NCBI GenBank assembly: GCA_020249505.1
Contig: JADCFN010000006.1
Location: 47,914-111,913 of the forward strand
Length of the DNA stretch: 64,000 bases
Origin: Roseomonas sp.
GTDB lineage: Bacteria; Pseudomonadota; Alphaproteobacteria; Acetobacterales; Acetobacteraceae
Reading direction: 5' to 3'
Part shown: positions 18,467 through 25,798 of the stretch, piece by piece
Position numbering within the stretch: the stretch's first letter is position 1
Layout: each line of letters opens with the position of its first letter
The notes under the pieces: generated by a model
What the model was told of the DNA's origin: nothing
Seen by the model: the letters and a program-made list of their open reading frames with translations, nothing else
The model's database searches: none
Position numbers and translations under genes: made by a program

Positions 18467-20407
18467 ATGAGCAATTTTGACCCGCCTCCCTATATCGGGA
18501 AATTGATCTCCGCCATCAATGATGGCGCGAAATCGGCGCAGCTTGGCGCGGTAGCCTTTGTTTTTATCGGGCTCTTTTTGCTCGCCACCTCCTTCTCGGC
18601 CACGGATGAAGATTTGCTGATCGGCAAATCCATCAGTATTTCGCAGCTTGGCGGCGTGACCGTGCCGGTGGTGCTTTCCTTCGGCTTCATGCCGGCGATC
18701 TTCCTGGCTTTGCATCTTTATACGCTGATCCGCTTTGACCTGCTGATGCAGAACCTCCGGCATTTTGAGGCAGAGTTGCGCGCCCATGTGCCGCTGCAGC
18801 GCGACCGCGACCGCTGCCTGCAATTGCTGGCCAATACGGAATTCATCCAGGCGGTGGTGCAGCCGGAGGCGAGTTTTGTCTTCCGTTGGACCTATCGCTT
18901 CATGCTGGCGGTATTTCCGGTGGCGGTGCTGCTGCTGGTGCAGCTTGGCTCGCTCCGTTTGCAGAGCGATGTGGTGAATATCGTCCATCACATTACCATC
19001 CTGCTCGATATCCTGCTGCTGATCTGGTTCTTCCGCCGGCAAAGGCCTTCGGGGGATTCGGTGATGCGCTGGCTGTTCAAGCGCGGGCGCTTCGTGCTGC
19101 CGGTGCTGGTGCTGGGGTTCAACTTCGCCTGGTGCCGGGTGCCGAGCGCAGAGGCGACCACGGTGGGGGCGGGGAAGCAGGCGGAGTCCTTCAGCGAAGC
19201 CTTCCAGCAACCGGTGGATTTGCTGCTCTGCCCCCATGTTGGGCTGGGGTGCCGATATCTTTCTGTGCCGGGGCGCACCCTGGTGGGCAAGGTCTGGGAT
19301 AACCGCACCTTTTTAGAACTCCGCGCCGGTGAGGAATTAGACGGGAAGCGGCGCGCTGCCTTTGACCCCTTGGTGCTGCAGAATAAGCGGCTGCGCTTTG
19401 CTAATTTGTCTGGGAGCCAGTTTTTCAATGTGGATTTGAGCGGGGCTGACTTGCGGGGGGCAACGCTTGATGGGGCATTCATGCAGCAAGCGCAACTTAA
19501 TAGGGCGCAGTTGCAGGGCGCGAGGCTTGATCTGGCGCAGTTGCAGGGCGCGCGGCTTGATCGGGCGCAGTTGCAGGGCGCGCGGCTAAATGGGGCGCAG
19601 TTGCAGGGCGCGTCGCTCAATCGGGCGCAGTTGCAGGGCGCGTTGCTTGATAGGGCGCAGTTGCAGGGCGCGTCGCTTCAGGAAGCGCAGTTGCAGGGCG
19701 CGTGGCTTGAGCGGGCGCAGTTGCAGGGCGCGAGGCTTCGGGAAGCGCAGTTGCAGGGCGCGCGGCTTGATGGGGCGCAGTTGCAGGGCGCGTCGTTATG
19801 GATGGTGCAGTTGCAGGGTGCGTCGCTTGAACAGGCGCAGTTGCAGGGCGCTATGCTTACTTTGACACAGTTGCAGGGCACCCTGATTGCAAATGCGCAA
19901 ATTTGGCGCTTACGGGCGCACAGCGCCGAACTTGATGATGCGCAATTTAGCAACCTGGATTTCAGCGACGCAGCGCCCTGCCCAAATCGACTTCCGCTTG
20001 TTAGGGCCTGCCCCAACCCGCGCTCCTGGGCTGGCTGGATCGAGGAGTGGACCAAGTCCATCCCTGAAGGAGACCTGCGAGACGCGGCGCGGCGAAGCTT
20101 CGCAATACTCACGGCGGAGGACCAACCCGCGGGCGCAGAAACCGCGCAAGGCACTTGGCGCAATCATCCACCCTCGCAGCCGGAGGCTGTCGCCAAGCGA
20201 CTGGGCGACCTTGCCTGCGGACCCGATCATGCCCCGCATATCGCGCGCGGCATTTTGTGGCAGATTTCGTTGGAAGAATCCCGCTACCTCGGCGACCACC
20301 GCAAGACCCTCGCCGCCCGCATGCTGAATGCTGATTGCCCCGGCGCAAAAGACCTTACCGAACGTCAGCTCTCTCTCCTCCGCGCCATCGCCGCCGGGCG
20401 CCGCTAA
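18467..20407 (+). CDS. Membrane-anchored pentapeptide-repeat protein
   Basis: A 646-aa protein with two parts. The N-terminal half has about five hydrophobic segments (residues about 25-43, 63-90, 143-160, 172-190, 205-217), so it is likely an inner-membrane protein. From about residue 305 a pentapeptide-repeat region begins (FANLSGSQFFNVDLSGADLRGATLDG). It becomes 13 near-identical AQLQGAxLxx decapeptides (residues 347-476) and ends with a few degenerate repeats. A non-repeat tail of about 150 residues follows. Such repeats build a square beta-helix used for protein contacts. No enzyme domain is seen. The ATG at 18467 has no strong Shine-Dalgarno. It converges with the next gene, 2 bp apart. 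Confidence 0.85.
   Translation: MSNFDPPPYIGKLISAINDGAKSAQLGAVAFVFIGLFLLATSFSATDEDLLIGKSISISQLGGVTVPVVLSFGFMPAIFLALHLYTLIRFDLLMQNLRHFEAELRAHVPLQRDRDRCLQLLANTEFIQAVVQPEASFVFRWTYRFMLAVFPVAVLLLVQLGSLRLQSDVVNIVHHITILLDILLLIWFFRRQRPSGDSVMRWLFKRGRFVLPVLVLGFNFAWCRVPSAEATTVGAGKQAESFSEAFQQPVDLLLCPHVGLGCRYLSVPGRTLVGKVWDNRTFLELRAGEELDGKRRAAFDPLVLQNKRLRFANLSGSQFFNVDLSGADLRGATLDGAFMQQAQLNRAQLQGARLDLAQLQGARLDRAQLQGARLNGAQLQGASLNRAQLQGALLDRAQLQGASLQEAQLQGAWLERAQLQGARLREAQLQGARLDGAQLQGASLWMVQLQGASLEQAQLQGAMLTLTQLQGTLIANAQIWRLRAHSAELDDAQFSNLDFSDAAPCPNRLPLVRACPNPRSWAGWIEEWTKSIPEGDLRDAARRSFAILTAEDQPAGAETAQGTWRNHPPSQPEAVAKRLGDLACGPDHAPHIARGILWQISLEESRYLGDHRKTLAARMLNADCPGAKDLTERQLSLLRAIAAGRR
19505..19894 (+). repeat. 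13 tandem 30-bp coding repeats (pentapeptide pairs)
   Basis: Thirteen in-frame units of 30 bp. Nearly all share GCGCAGTTGCAGGGCGCG and vary mainly in the last 9-12 bases. Each unit encodes AQLQGA plus a variable x-L-x-x. The low synonymous variation indicates recent DNA-level expansion or gene conversion; the last two or three units are more diverged. Confidence 0.95.
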
Positions 20408-20409
20408 CC

Positions 20410-21258
20410 CTACCCCGCCGCCACCAAAACCTCCGCCGCTGCGCGCAGCAACATCCCCTCACGGCGCCAGAGCGCTTCCAGCACGCGGAAGTGATCCGCC
20501 TCTGGCACCGGGATCAGCGCGCCGGGTGCTTGCGCCTCCGCACGATGGCGATGAAAGACGCGGCTTTGTCGGCGCAGTTCCGGCAATTCCCGCGCGCCAT
20601 AGGCAATGGCGATCGGCTTTTGCACGACAGGTCGGCGGATCGGCGAATGCGCCGCGATTTCGGCGGGCGTCAAATGCAGCTTGTCGTTCAGATTGGTCTC
20701 GGCAATCGGGGCCAATTCATAAATGCCGGACATGGCGAGCGCGCCCACCACCAAAGGATGCTCCGCCGCCAGCGCCGCCAAATGCCCGCCGGCGGACCAG
20801 CCGGAAGCGACAACCTTCCCCGCCACACCATGCGCCGCACCATGCGCGCCGAGCCAATCCAGCGCGGCATGGATTTCGGCAACGATGCGCGTCATGGAAG
20901 CCTCAGGTGCCAGCGTATAGCCGCAAATCCCAACCGACCATCCGGCAGCCAAGGCGCCTTCGGCCATGATGGCGAAATCCTCCCGCCGATTGCGCTGCCA
21001 ATAGCCGCCATGGATGAAGACCAGGCAGGGCGCATCGGCACGCACGGCGGGGTAGAGATCCCAAGCCTCACGCGCGCCACGGCCAAAAGGCAGATCAAGA
21101 TGCCCGGCGTGCTTGGCGCGAAACGCGTCAGACAGCGCATTGCGATTGGCGACCTGCGCCGCGCTATCGGCCACGCCATTGAGGTTATCATAAGCCGCAT
21201 CGCGCGCGGCCTGGGGCCAGCCGGCCCAGCCTTCCGCCAGGGTATAGGGGCTTGTCAT
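20410..21258 (-). CDS. Alpha/beta hydrolase, kynurenine-formamidase-like
   Basis: A 282-aa alpha/beta hydrolase. The oxyanion motif FIHGGYWQ, the nucleophile elbow GWSAGGHLAAL and the C-terminal ADHFRVLEAL (catalytic His) match the arylformamidase-like group that hydrolyses N-formylkynurenine or similar amides and esters. The acid segment reads AYGARELPEL. No other tryptophan-catabolism gene is nearby, so the substrate is open. The start overlaps the dehydrogenase stop by 4 bp. Last gene of a four-gene minus-strand operon. Confidence 0.85.
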   Translation of the reverse strand: MTSPYTLAEGWAGWPQAARDAAYDNLNGVADSAAQVANRNALSDAFRAKHAGHLDLPFGRGAREAWDLYPAVRADAPCLVFIHGGYWQRNRREDFAIMAEGALAAGWSVGICGYTLAPEASMTRIVAEIHAALDWLGAHGAAHGVAGKVVASGWSAGGHLAALAAEHPLVVGALAMSGIYELAPIAETNLNDKLHLTPAEIAAHSPIRRPVVQKPIAIAYGARELPELRRQSRVFHRHRAEAQAPGALIPVPEADHFRVLEALWRREGMLLRAAAEVLVAAG

Positions 21259-22223
21259 GGCTTGATCACTCCAATCGGGGCGCCGGCCACAAACGCGTTG
21301 ATGGCGGCGACGGTTACTTCGTAATTGGTGCGGTAATTCTGTTCCGTCACGTAACCAAGATGCGGTGTCAGCACGGTATTGGGCGCACCAAGGATCGGGT
21401 GATCCGCGGCCAGAGGCTCAATATCAAACACATCCAAGCCAGCGCCGGCGATGCGGCCTTCCTGCAGCGCCGCAATCAAGGCGGCCTGTTCAATCAGCGG
21501 CCCGCGGCTGGTGTTCACGATGAAGGATGTTGGTTTCATCAAAGCGAGATCGGGCGCGGTGATGGTATTGCGCGACCGATCCGACAAAACCAGGTGCAAG
21601 GTCACCACATCGGCTTCACGCAGCAATGTCGCCTTGTCCACGCGGTTTGCGCCAATCTCGGCGGCGCGCTCCTCGGTCAGGTTGCTGGACCAGGCGAGCA
21701 CCTTCATACCAAAGGCCTGGCCGATTTTTGCAACGCGCCCGCCAAGCTTGCCAAGCCCGATCACGCCGAGCGTCTTGCCTTCCAGCCCAAGCCCCACATG
21801 CGTCTGCCAGCGCCCGGCACGCAGCGCTTCCTGCTGGCGCGGAATATCGCGTACCAGGGACAGGATCAGCCCCCAGGTGAGGTCCGCGGTCGGATCGCCG
21901 GAAGTGCCCGTGCCGCAAAACACCACGCCACGTTCAGCGCAAGCGGCGGCATCAATGGAACGATTGCGCCCGCCCGTTGTGATGATCAAGCGCAGGTTGG
22001 GCAGGGCTTCAATCAGCTTGCGCGGAAAGGGCGTTCTTTCGCGCATCGCCAAAATGGTATCAAAGGGTTTCAGCCGTTCCACCAGCGCCGCGTGATCGGT
22101 GATGGTATCGCGAAAAACCGTGATCTCGAGCCCCTTCGGCAGCTTCTCCCAGGGGCCGAGGGAAAGCGCCACGCCCTGGTAATCATCCAGAATGGCAAGG
22201 CGCTTGAGCGGTGCAACGGGCAT
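21255..22223 (-). CDS. D-isomer-specific 2-hydroxyacid dehydrogenase family protein
   Basis: A 322-aa NAD(P)-dependent oxidoreductase. The Rossmann motif LGVIGLGKLGGRVAKI, the NTSRGPLIEQAALIAAL segment with the catalytic-region Arg, the FDIEPLAADHP (catalytic Glu) and TPHLGYVT (catalytic His) are all present. It probably reduces or oxidises a 2-oxo/2-hydroxy acid; the exact acid is not evident. AAGGAA lies 6 nt upstream of the ATG. It sits between a thioesterase and a hydrolase gene in one operon. Confidence 0.9.
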   Translation of the reverse strand: MPVAPLKRLAILDDYQGVALSLGPWEKLPKGLEITVFRDTITDHAALVERLKPFDTILAMRERTPFPRKLIEALPNLRLIITTGGRNRSIDAAACAERGVVFCGTGTSGDPTADLTWGLILSLVRDIPRQQEALRAGRWQTHVGLGLEGKTLGVIGLGKLGGRVAKIGQAFGMKVLAWSSNLTEERAAEIGANRVDKATLLREADVVTLHLVLSDRSRNTITAPDLALMKPTSFIVNTSRGPLIEQAALIAALQEGRIAGAGLDVFDIEPLAADHPILGAPNTVLTPHLGYVTEQNYRTNYEVTVAAINAFVAGAPIGVIKP

Positions 22224-22239
22224 AAGATGTTCCTTGGAA

Positions 22240-22683
22240 TTACGAAGGGTTCAGGGTGATGCGCTGAAGCGCAGCGCGCAGCGTCTCAGGCAAGGGTGTT
22301 GGCGTTTTCTGCGTGGCGCGATCCACATAGACATGCACCAGATAGCCCTCGGCACTCGCCTCATCCTCATCATTGCGGAAGATACCGACCTCATAGCGGA
22401 CGGATGTATTGCCCGCACGCCCGCAGCGCACACCGCAGGTGATGTCATCCGGAAAGGCGATGGGCGCGAAGTAGCGGCATTGCGTTTCCACCACCAGGCC
22501 AATCACCGGCGCGGTCGGGATATGCAAAAACCCTGAGGAAGTCAGGAAACGCGCCACCGCGCTATCTATCCAGGAATAATAGATGACGTTGTTGATATGG
22601 CCATAGACGTCGTTGTCCATCCAGCGTGTCGCGATGGGCACGAACATGGCGTAATCGGCGCGCCGGGCGCGTTGCTTGCTCAT
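22240..22683 (-). CDS. Acyl-CoA thioesterase, 4HBT/YbgC type
   Basis: A 147-aa hotdog-fold protein. The segment RWMDNDVYGHINNVIYYSWIDSAVARFL contains the catalytic Asp region of 4-hydroxybenzoyl-CoA thioesterase-like enzymes. It hydrolyses an acyl-CoA in the cytoplasm; chain preference is unknown. The gene starts 9 bp after the substrate-binding-protein stop and ends 16 bp before the dehydrogenase start, consistent with one operon. Confidence 0.9.
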   Translation of the reverse strand: MSKQRARRADYAMFVPIATRWMDNDVYGHINNVIYYSWIDSAVARFLTSSGFLHIPTAPVIGLVVETQCRYFAPIAFPDDITCGVRCGRAGNTSVRYEVGIFRNDEDEASAEGYLVHVYVDRATQKTPTPLPETLRAALQRITLNPS

Positions 22684-22692
22684 GCGCTGCCC

Positions 22693-23598
22693 CTAACGGC
22701 CCAAGGCACGCGTGACAATCGCATTATCAACGCAATCGGAGAAGCTTGGCTCGCGCGCAATCACGCCCGCAGTTTTCATCGCACCGCGTAGCTGCGTGAA
22801 GGCCGCTTCGGGGAAATGTGGCGTCTCAGGCCAAAGCCGCGCGGCCTGATAGCGGGCCAGGCCATGGGTTAACTCGGCCAGGGTCACATCGGGGAAAAGT
22901 GGAGCGACACTTGCAGCGATCTCCGCCGCAGGCGCCGCGTACACATAAGCCAGCGCATCGGCCAAGGCGCGTGTCATGGCTTCAAACTCTGCGCTGAAGC
23001 GCTGGATATTCGCGGCCGTTGCGTAAAGCGCGGTATAGGCGCTGGGGCCGCGATCCGAAGCGCGATGCCACACCGCGCCGCCCTTGGCTTCCAGCCGTGT
23101 CGCGAAGGGTTCGAACATTTGCGCGACATCCAAACGGCCCTCGGCCACCGCATCGGCGTTTTCCGCCATGGTCTCGTCGGTCACGCGCGCCAAGGCGTCA
23201 GGGTCCACCCCCGCCTGGCGCAAATCATCCTGCAAGCACCACCAAGGGGTCGGCACTTCCTTGACACTGCCGAAGCGGAGCTTGGGCAAATCCTTCAGGC
23301 TGAAGCCCGGGTTCGCCCCGCGGCCCAGCAGCATGAAGGGATCGCGCATCACCACCGCGCAAAAGGACCGCAAGGGGCAGCCGGGATCGGCGGCACGCAT
23401 CATGATCATGCGCATGGGGCCAGACCAGGCGACATCGGCCTGATCCGCGAGCAGCGCCTCCGCCGCCCGGGTCGGGTCGCCGGCCGTGGCGCGCGTGACG
23501 GTCACGCCATGGCGCGCGTAAAAGCCGCGCTGTTCGGCAACGTAAAACGGCGCGTAGAAGACGGCGCGGAAGGGTTCGGCAAGGCGGATGGGCTTCAC
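22693..23598 (-). CDS. NMT1/THI5-like substrate-binding protein without signal peptide
   Basis: A 301-aa protein that begins VKPIRLAEPFRAVFYAPFYVAEQRGFYARHG, typical of the NMT1/THI5 (ThiY, SsuA) binding-protein fold. GTG start at 23598 with AAGGAG 8 nt upstream. From this start there is no signal peptide; the frame is open for 65 codons more, but that extension lacks a Shine-Dalgarno and a convincing export signal. Either the protein is cytosolic or it acts as a soluble THI5-like protein. No ABC permease or ATPase lies beside it. First gene of the operon. Confidence 0.75.
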   Translation of the reverse strand: MKPIRLAEPFRAVFYAPFYVAEQRGFYARHGVTVTRATAGDPTRAAEALLADQADVAWSGPMRMIMMRAADPGCPLRSFCAVVMRDPFMLLGRGANPGFSLKDLPKLRFGSVKEVPTPWWCLQDDLRQAGVDPDALARVTDETMAENADAVAEGRLDVAQMFEPFATRLEAKGGAVWHRASDRGPSAYTALYATAANIQRFSAEFEAMTRALADALAYVYAAPAAEIAASVAPLFPDVTLAELTHGLARYQAARLWPETPHFPEAAFTQLRGAMKTAGVIAREPSFSDCVDNAIVTRALGR

Positions 23599-23773
23599 AA
23601 TCTTCGCTCCTTTGGCGCCCGCAGTCTGCCCGAGCTTGGCGTCCCGGTCAGCCCCGCAAGACGCGCCCCGAGTCGCGGTTTGACGCATTTCTGAACATCG
23701 TCCGCTAAGGCCCTGCCAGATCAGCAGGAAGCATCCAACCCCTTCGCCCGCCCATCGGAAGACGCTATATCTT

Positions 23774-23797
23774 GTGGGTGCCGCCGGGAACACCCAC
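23774..23797. promoter_or_regulatory. Inverted repeat upstream of minC
   Basis: GTGGGTG / CACCCAC, a perfect 7-bp inverted repeat with a 10-bp spacer, lies about 55 bp upstream of minC in the 253-bp gap between divergent genes. It could be an operator or a hairpin in the min leader. No T-tract follows. Confidence 0.3.
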
Positions 23798-23851
23798 TAG
23801 AAGCTGTGGATAACTCGAAGGTGCATCAAGTCCGAGCCCCTCAGGAGTTTC

Positions 23852-24628
23852 ATGTCCAGCGCCGCGCCCAGGCCCGATACCGCCACCCGCATTGAACCCT
23901 TTCGCCTGCGCGGGGCGAATTTCAATTTGCTTGTGCTCCGCCTGCTCGATCACCGGCCGGAAGCGGTGGTGCCCGCCATTGGCGATCAATTCCGCCGCGC
24001 GCCGGGGTTTTTGCGCTTCGCGCCCATCGTGCTTGGCCTCGGTGACATTCAGGTGCCGCCGAATGAGGTGGATTTCCCCGGCCTGATCAAGGGCCTGCGC
24101 GAGCTTGAGATCATGCCGATCGGCACGACCGGCGGCACGGCGGAAATGCGCAATGCGGCGCTGTCCTATGGCCTGCCACCGGTGCGCAGTGTCGGCGGCA
24201 AGGAAACGGATGAGATCGCGGCGCCCGCCGCGCCGGCGGGCGATGCCCCGCAAGCCGCACCACCGCCTCCGCCGCCCGCGGCCAAGCCAGCCGCTGCGCG
24301 CAGCACCATGGTGGTGGAACAGCCGGTGCGCGCCGGGCAGCGCATTTGGGCGGAAGGGGCTGATCTGATTATCACCTCCACCGTCAATGCGGGGGCCGAG
24401 GTGATTGCGGATGGCAATATCCATGTCTATGGCGCGCTGCGTGGCCGCGCCATTGCAGGTGGCGCCAGCAATATGGAGGCGCGGGTTTTCGCGCTGAATT
24501 TCGATCCGGAATTGGTTTCCATCGCCGGCTTCTACGCCGTGCGGGAAGGCTTTCCGGCAGCACAAATCGGCAAGGCGATGCAGGTGCGGCTGGTGGGTGA
24601 GCGCATGCGCTTCGACCCCATCACCTGA
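23852..24628 (+). CDS. minC: Septum site-determining protein MinC
   Basis: A 258-aa inhibitor of FtsZ polymerisation that is held at the poles by MinD. The N-terminal domain (about 15-115) begins FRLRGANFNLLVLRLLD. A proline/alanine linker (about 125-148) follows, then the beta-helical MinC_C domain with VVEQPVRAGQRIWAEGADLII and the IADGNIHVYGALRGRA motif. AGGAG lies 4 nt before the ATG. It is the first gene of a complete minCDE operon. Confidence 0.96.
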   Translation: MSSAAPRPDTATRIEPFRLRGANFNLLVLRLLDHRPEAVVPAIGDQFRRAPGFLRFAPIVLGLGDIQVPPNEVDFPGLIKGLRELEIMPIGTTGGTAEMRNAALSYGLPPVRSVGGKETDEIAAPAAPAGDAPQAAPPPPPPAAKPAAARSTMVVEQPVRAGQRIWAEGADLIITSTVNAGAEVIADGNIHVYGALRGRAIAGGASNMEARVFALNFDPELVSIAGFYAVREGFPAAQIGKAMQVRLVGERMRFDPIT

Positions 24629-24663
24629 TCGCAGCGCGACCAAGTTTCCGGGAGGCAGAGGAT

Positions 24664-25482
24664 ATGGCTCAGGTTATTGTGGTGACATCCGGCAAGGGCG
24701 GCGTCGGCAAGACGACATCCAGCGCCGCCTTCGCAACCGGCCTTGCCCAGCGCGGCAAGAAGACGGTGGTGATTGATTTCGATGTGGGCTTGCGCAACCT
24801 CGACCTCATTATGGGCGTCGAACGGCGCGTGGTGTTTGACATCATCAATGTCATCCAGGGTGAGGCGCGGCTGAGCCAGGCGCTGATCCGCGACAAGCGC
24901 GTTGAAACCCTTTCCATCCTGCCGGCGTCCCAGACCAAGGATAAGGATACGCTGACCAAGGAAGGGGTCGCGAAAATCATCGAGGAACTCTCGAAGGAAT
25001 TCGATTACATCCTGTGCGATAGCCCGGCGGGAATCGAAAAGGGCGCGCTGCTCGCGCTCTATTTCGCTGATCAGGCGATTGTGGTGACGAACCCGGAAGT
25101 GTCATCGGTGCGGGATTCGGACCGTATTCTTGGCGTGCTGCAATCCAAATCAAAGCGCGCGGAAGAAAAGCGCGACCCGGTGAAGGAACATCTGCTGGTG
25201 ACGCGTTTTGACCCGAACCGCGTGGAAAAGGGTGAAATGCTGAAGCTGGATGATATTCGCGAAATCCTGGCCATTCCGCTGCTTGGCGTGATCCCGGAAA
25301 GCGAAAGCGTGCTGCGCGCTTCCAATACCGGCACGCCGGTGATCATGGATAATGAAAGCAATGCCGGCCAAGCCTATGCCGATGCGGTTTCCCGCTTCCT
25401 GGGTGAGGATGTGCCGCATCGCTTCCTGGAAGCCGAGCGCAAGGGCCTGTTCCGGCGCCTATTTGGTGGGAGGGCCGCGTAA
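24664..25482 (+). CDS. minD: Septum site-determining ATPase MinD
   Basis: A 272-aa membrane-binding ATPase that carries MinC and oscillates with MinE. The deviant Walker A motif SGKGGVGKTT, the FDVGLRNLDLIMG block and the DSPAGIEKGA switch are intact. The C-terminus KGLFRRLFGG is the amphipathic membrane-targeting helix. GGGAGG precedes the ATG. Its stop shares one base with minE (TAATG). Confidence 0.98.
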   Translation: MAQVIVVTSGKGGVGKTTSSAAFATGLAQRGKKTVVIDFDVGLRNLDLIMGVERRVVFDIINVIQGEARLSQALIRDKRVETLSILPASQTKDKDTLTKEGVAKIIEELSKEFDYILCDSPAGIEKGALLALYFADQAIVVTNPEVSSVRDSDRILGVLQSKSKRAEEKRDPVKEHLLVTRFDPNRVEKGEMLKLDDIREILAIPLLGVIPESESVLRASNTGTPVIMDNESNAGQAYADAVSRFLGEDVPHRFLEAERKGLFRRLFGGRAA

Positions 25483-25763
25483 TGTCTTGGCTCGATTTCT
25501 TCCGTGGCCGGCGCAAGGATGATAGCGCCGTTGCCGCCAAGGAAAGGCTTCAGATTGTGCTGGCGCATGAGCGTATTGGCCGCAATCGGGAAGATTTCCT
25601 GCCGAAGCTGCAACAGGAATTGGTCGCGGTGGTCGCGCGCTATGTCGCGATTGACCCGAGCAAGGTGAATGTGCATCTCGACCGCGGCGGGGATATGTCC
25701 ACGCTGGAGATCGAGATCGAACTACCCGCGCCTTCCGCAATGCGGCTTGCGTCCGCGCGTTGA
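25482..25763 (+). CDS. minE: Cell division topological specificity factor MinE
   Basis: A 93-aa activator of MinD ATPase that restricts the Z-ring to midcell. The N-terminal MSWLDFFRGRRKDDSA is the membrane/MinD-contacting segment, RLQIVLAHERI is the anti-MinCD region, and the C-terminal topological domain ends LEIEIELP. Start ATG overlaps the minD stop by one base. Confidence 0.97.
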   Translation: MSWLDFFRGRRKDDSAVAAKERLQIVLAHERIGRNREDFLPKLQQELVAVVARYVAIDPSKVNVHLDRGGDMSTLEIEIELPAPSAMRLASAR

Positions 25764-25775
25764 TGATTTTCGGTA

Positions 25776-25798
25776 GGGCGCTGAATAATTCAGCGCCC
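25776..25798. terminator. Hairpin between minE and the convergent gene
   Basis: GGGCGCTGAA / TTCAGCGCCC, a perfect 10-bp stem with a 3-nt loop, 12 bp after the minE stop. It overlaps the stop codon of the convergent minus-strand gene. No T-tract on either side, so it may end transcription weakly or protect 3' ends. Confidence 0.55.

Noticed and set aside
19505..19894. CRISPR or non-coding satellite
   Set aside because: The period is 30 bp with no spacers, and variation respects the pentapeptide code.
19678..20163. Minus-strand frame with many APCNCA cysteine repeats, like a metallothionein or Cys-rich peptide
   Set aside because: Antisense of the AQLQGA repeats; the plus-strand gene has membrane helices and a clear pentapeptide domain that continues outside the array.
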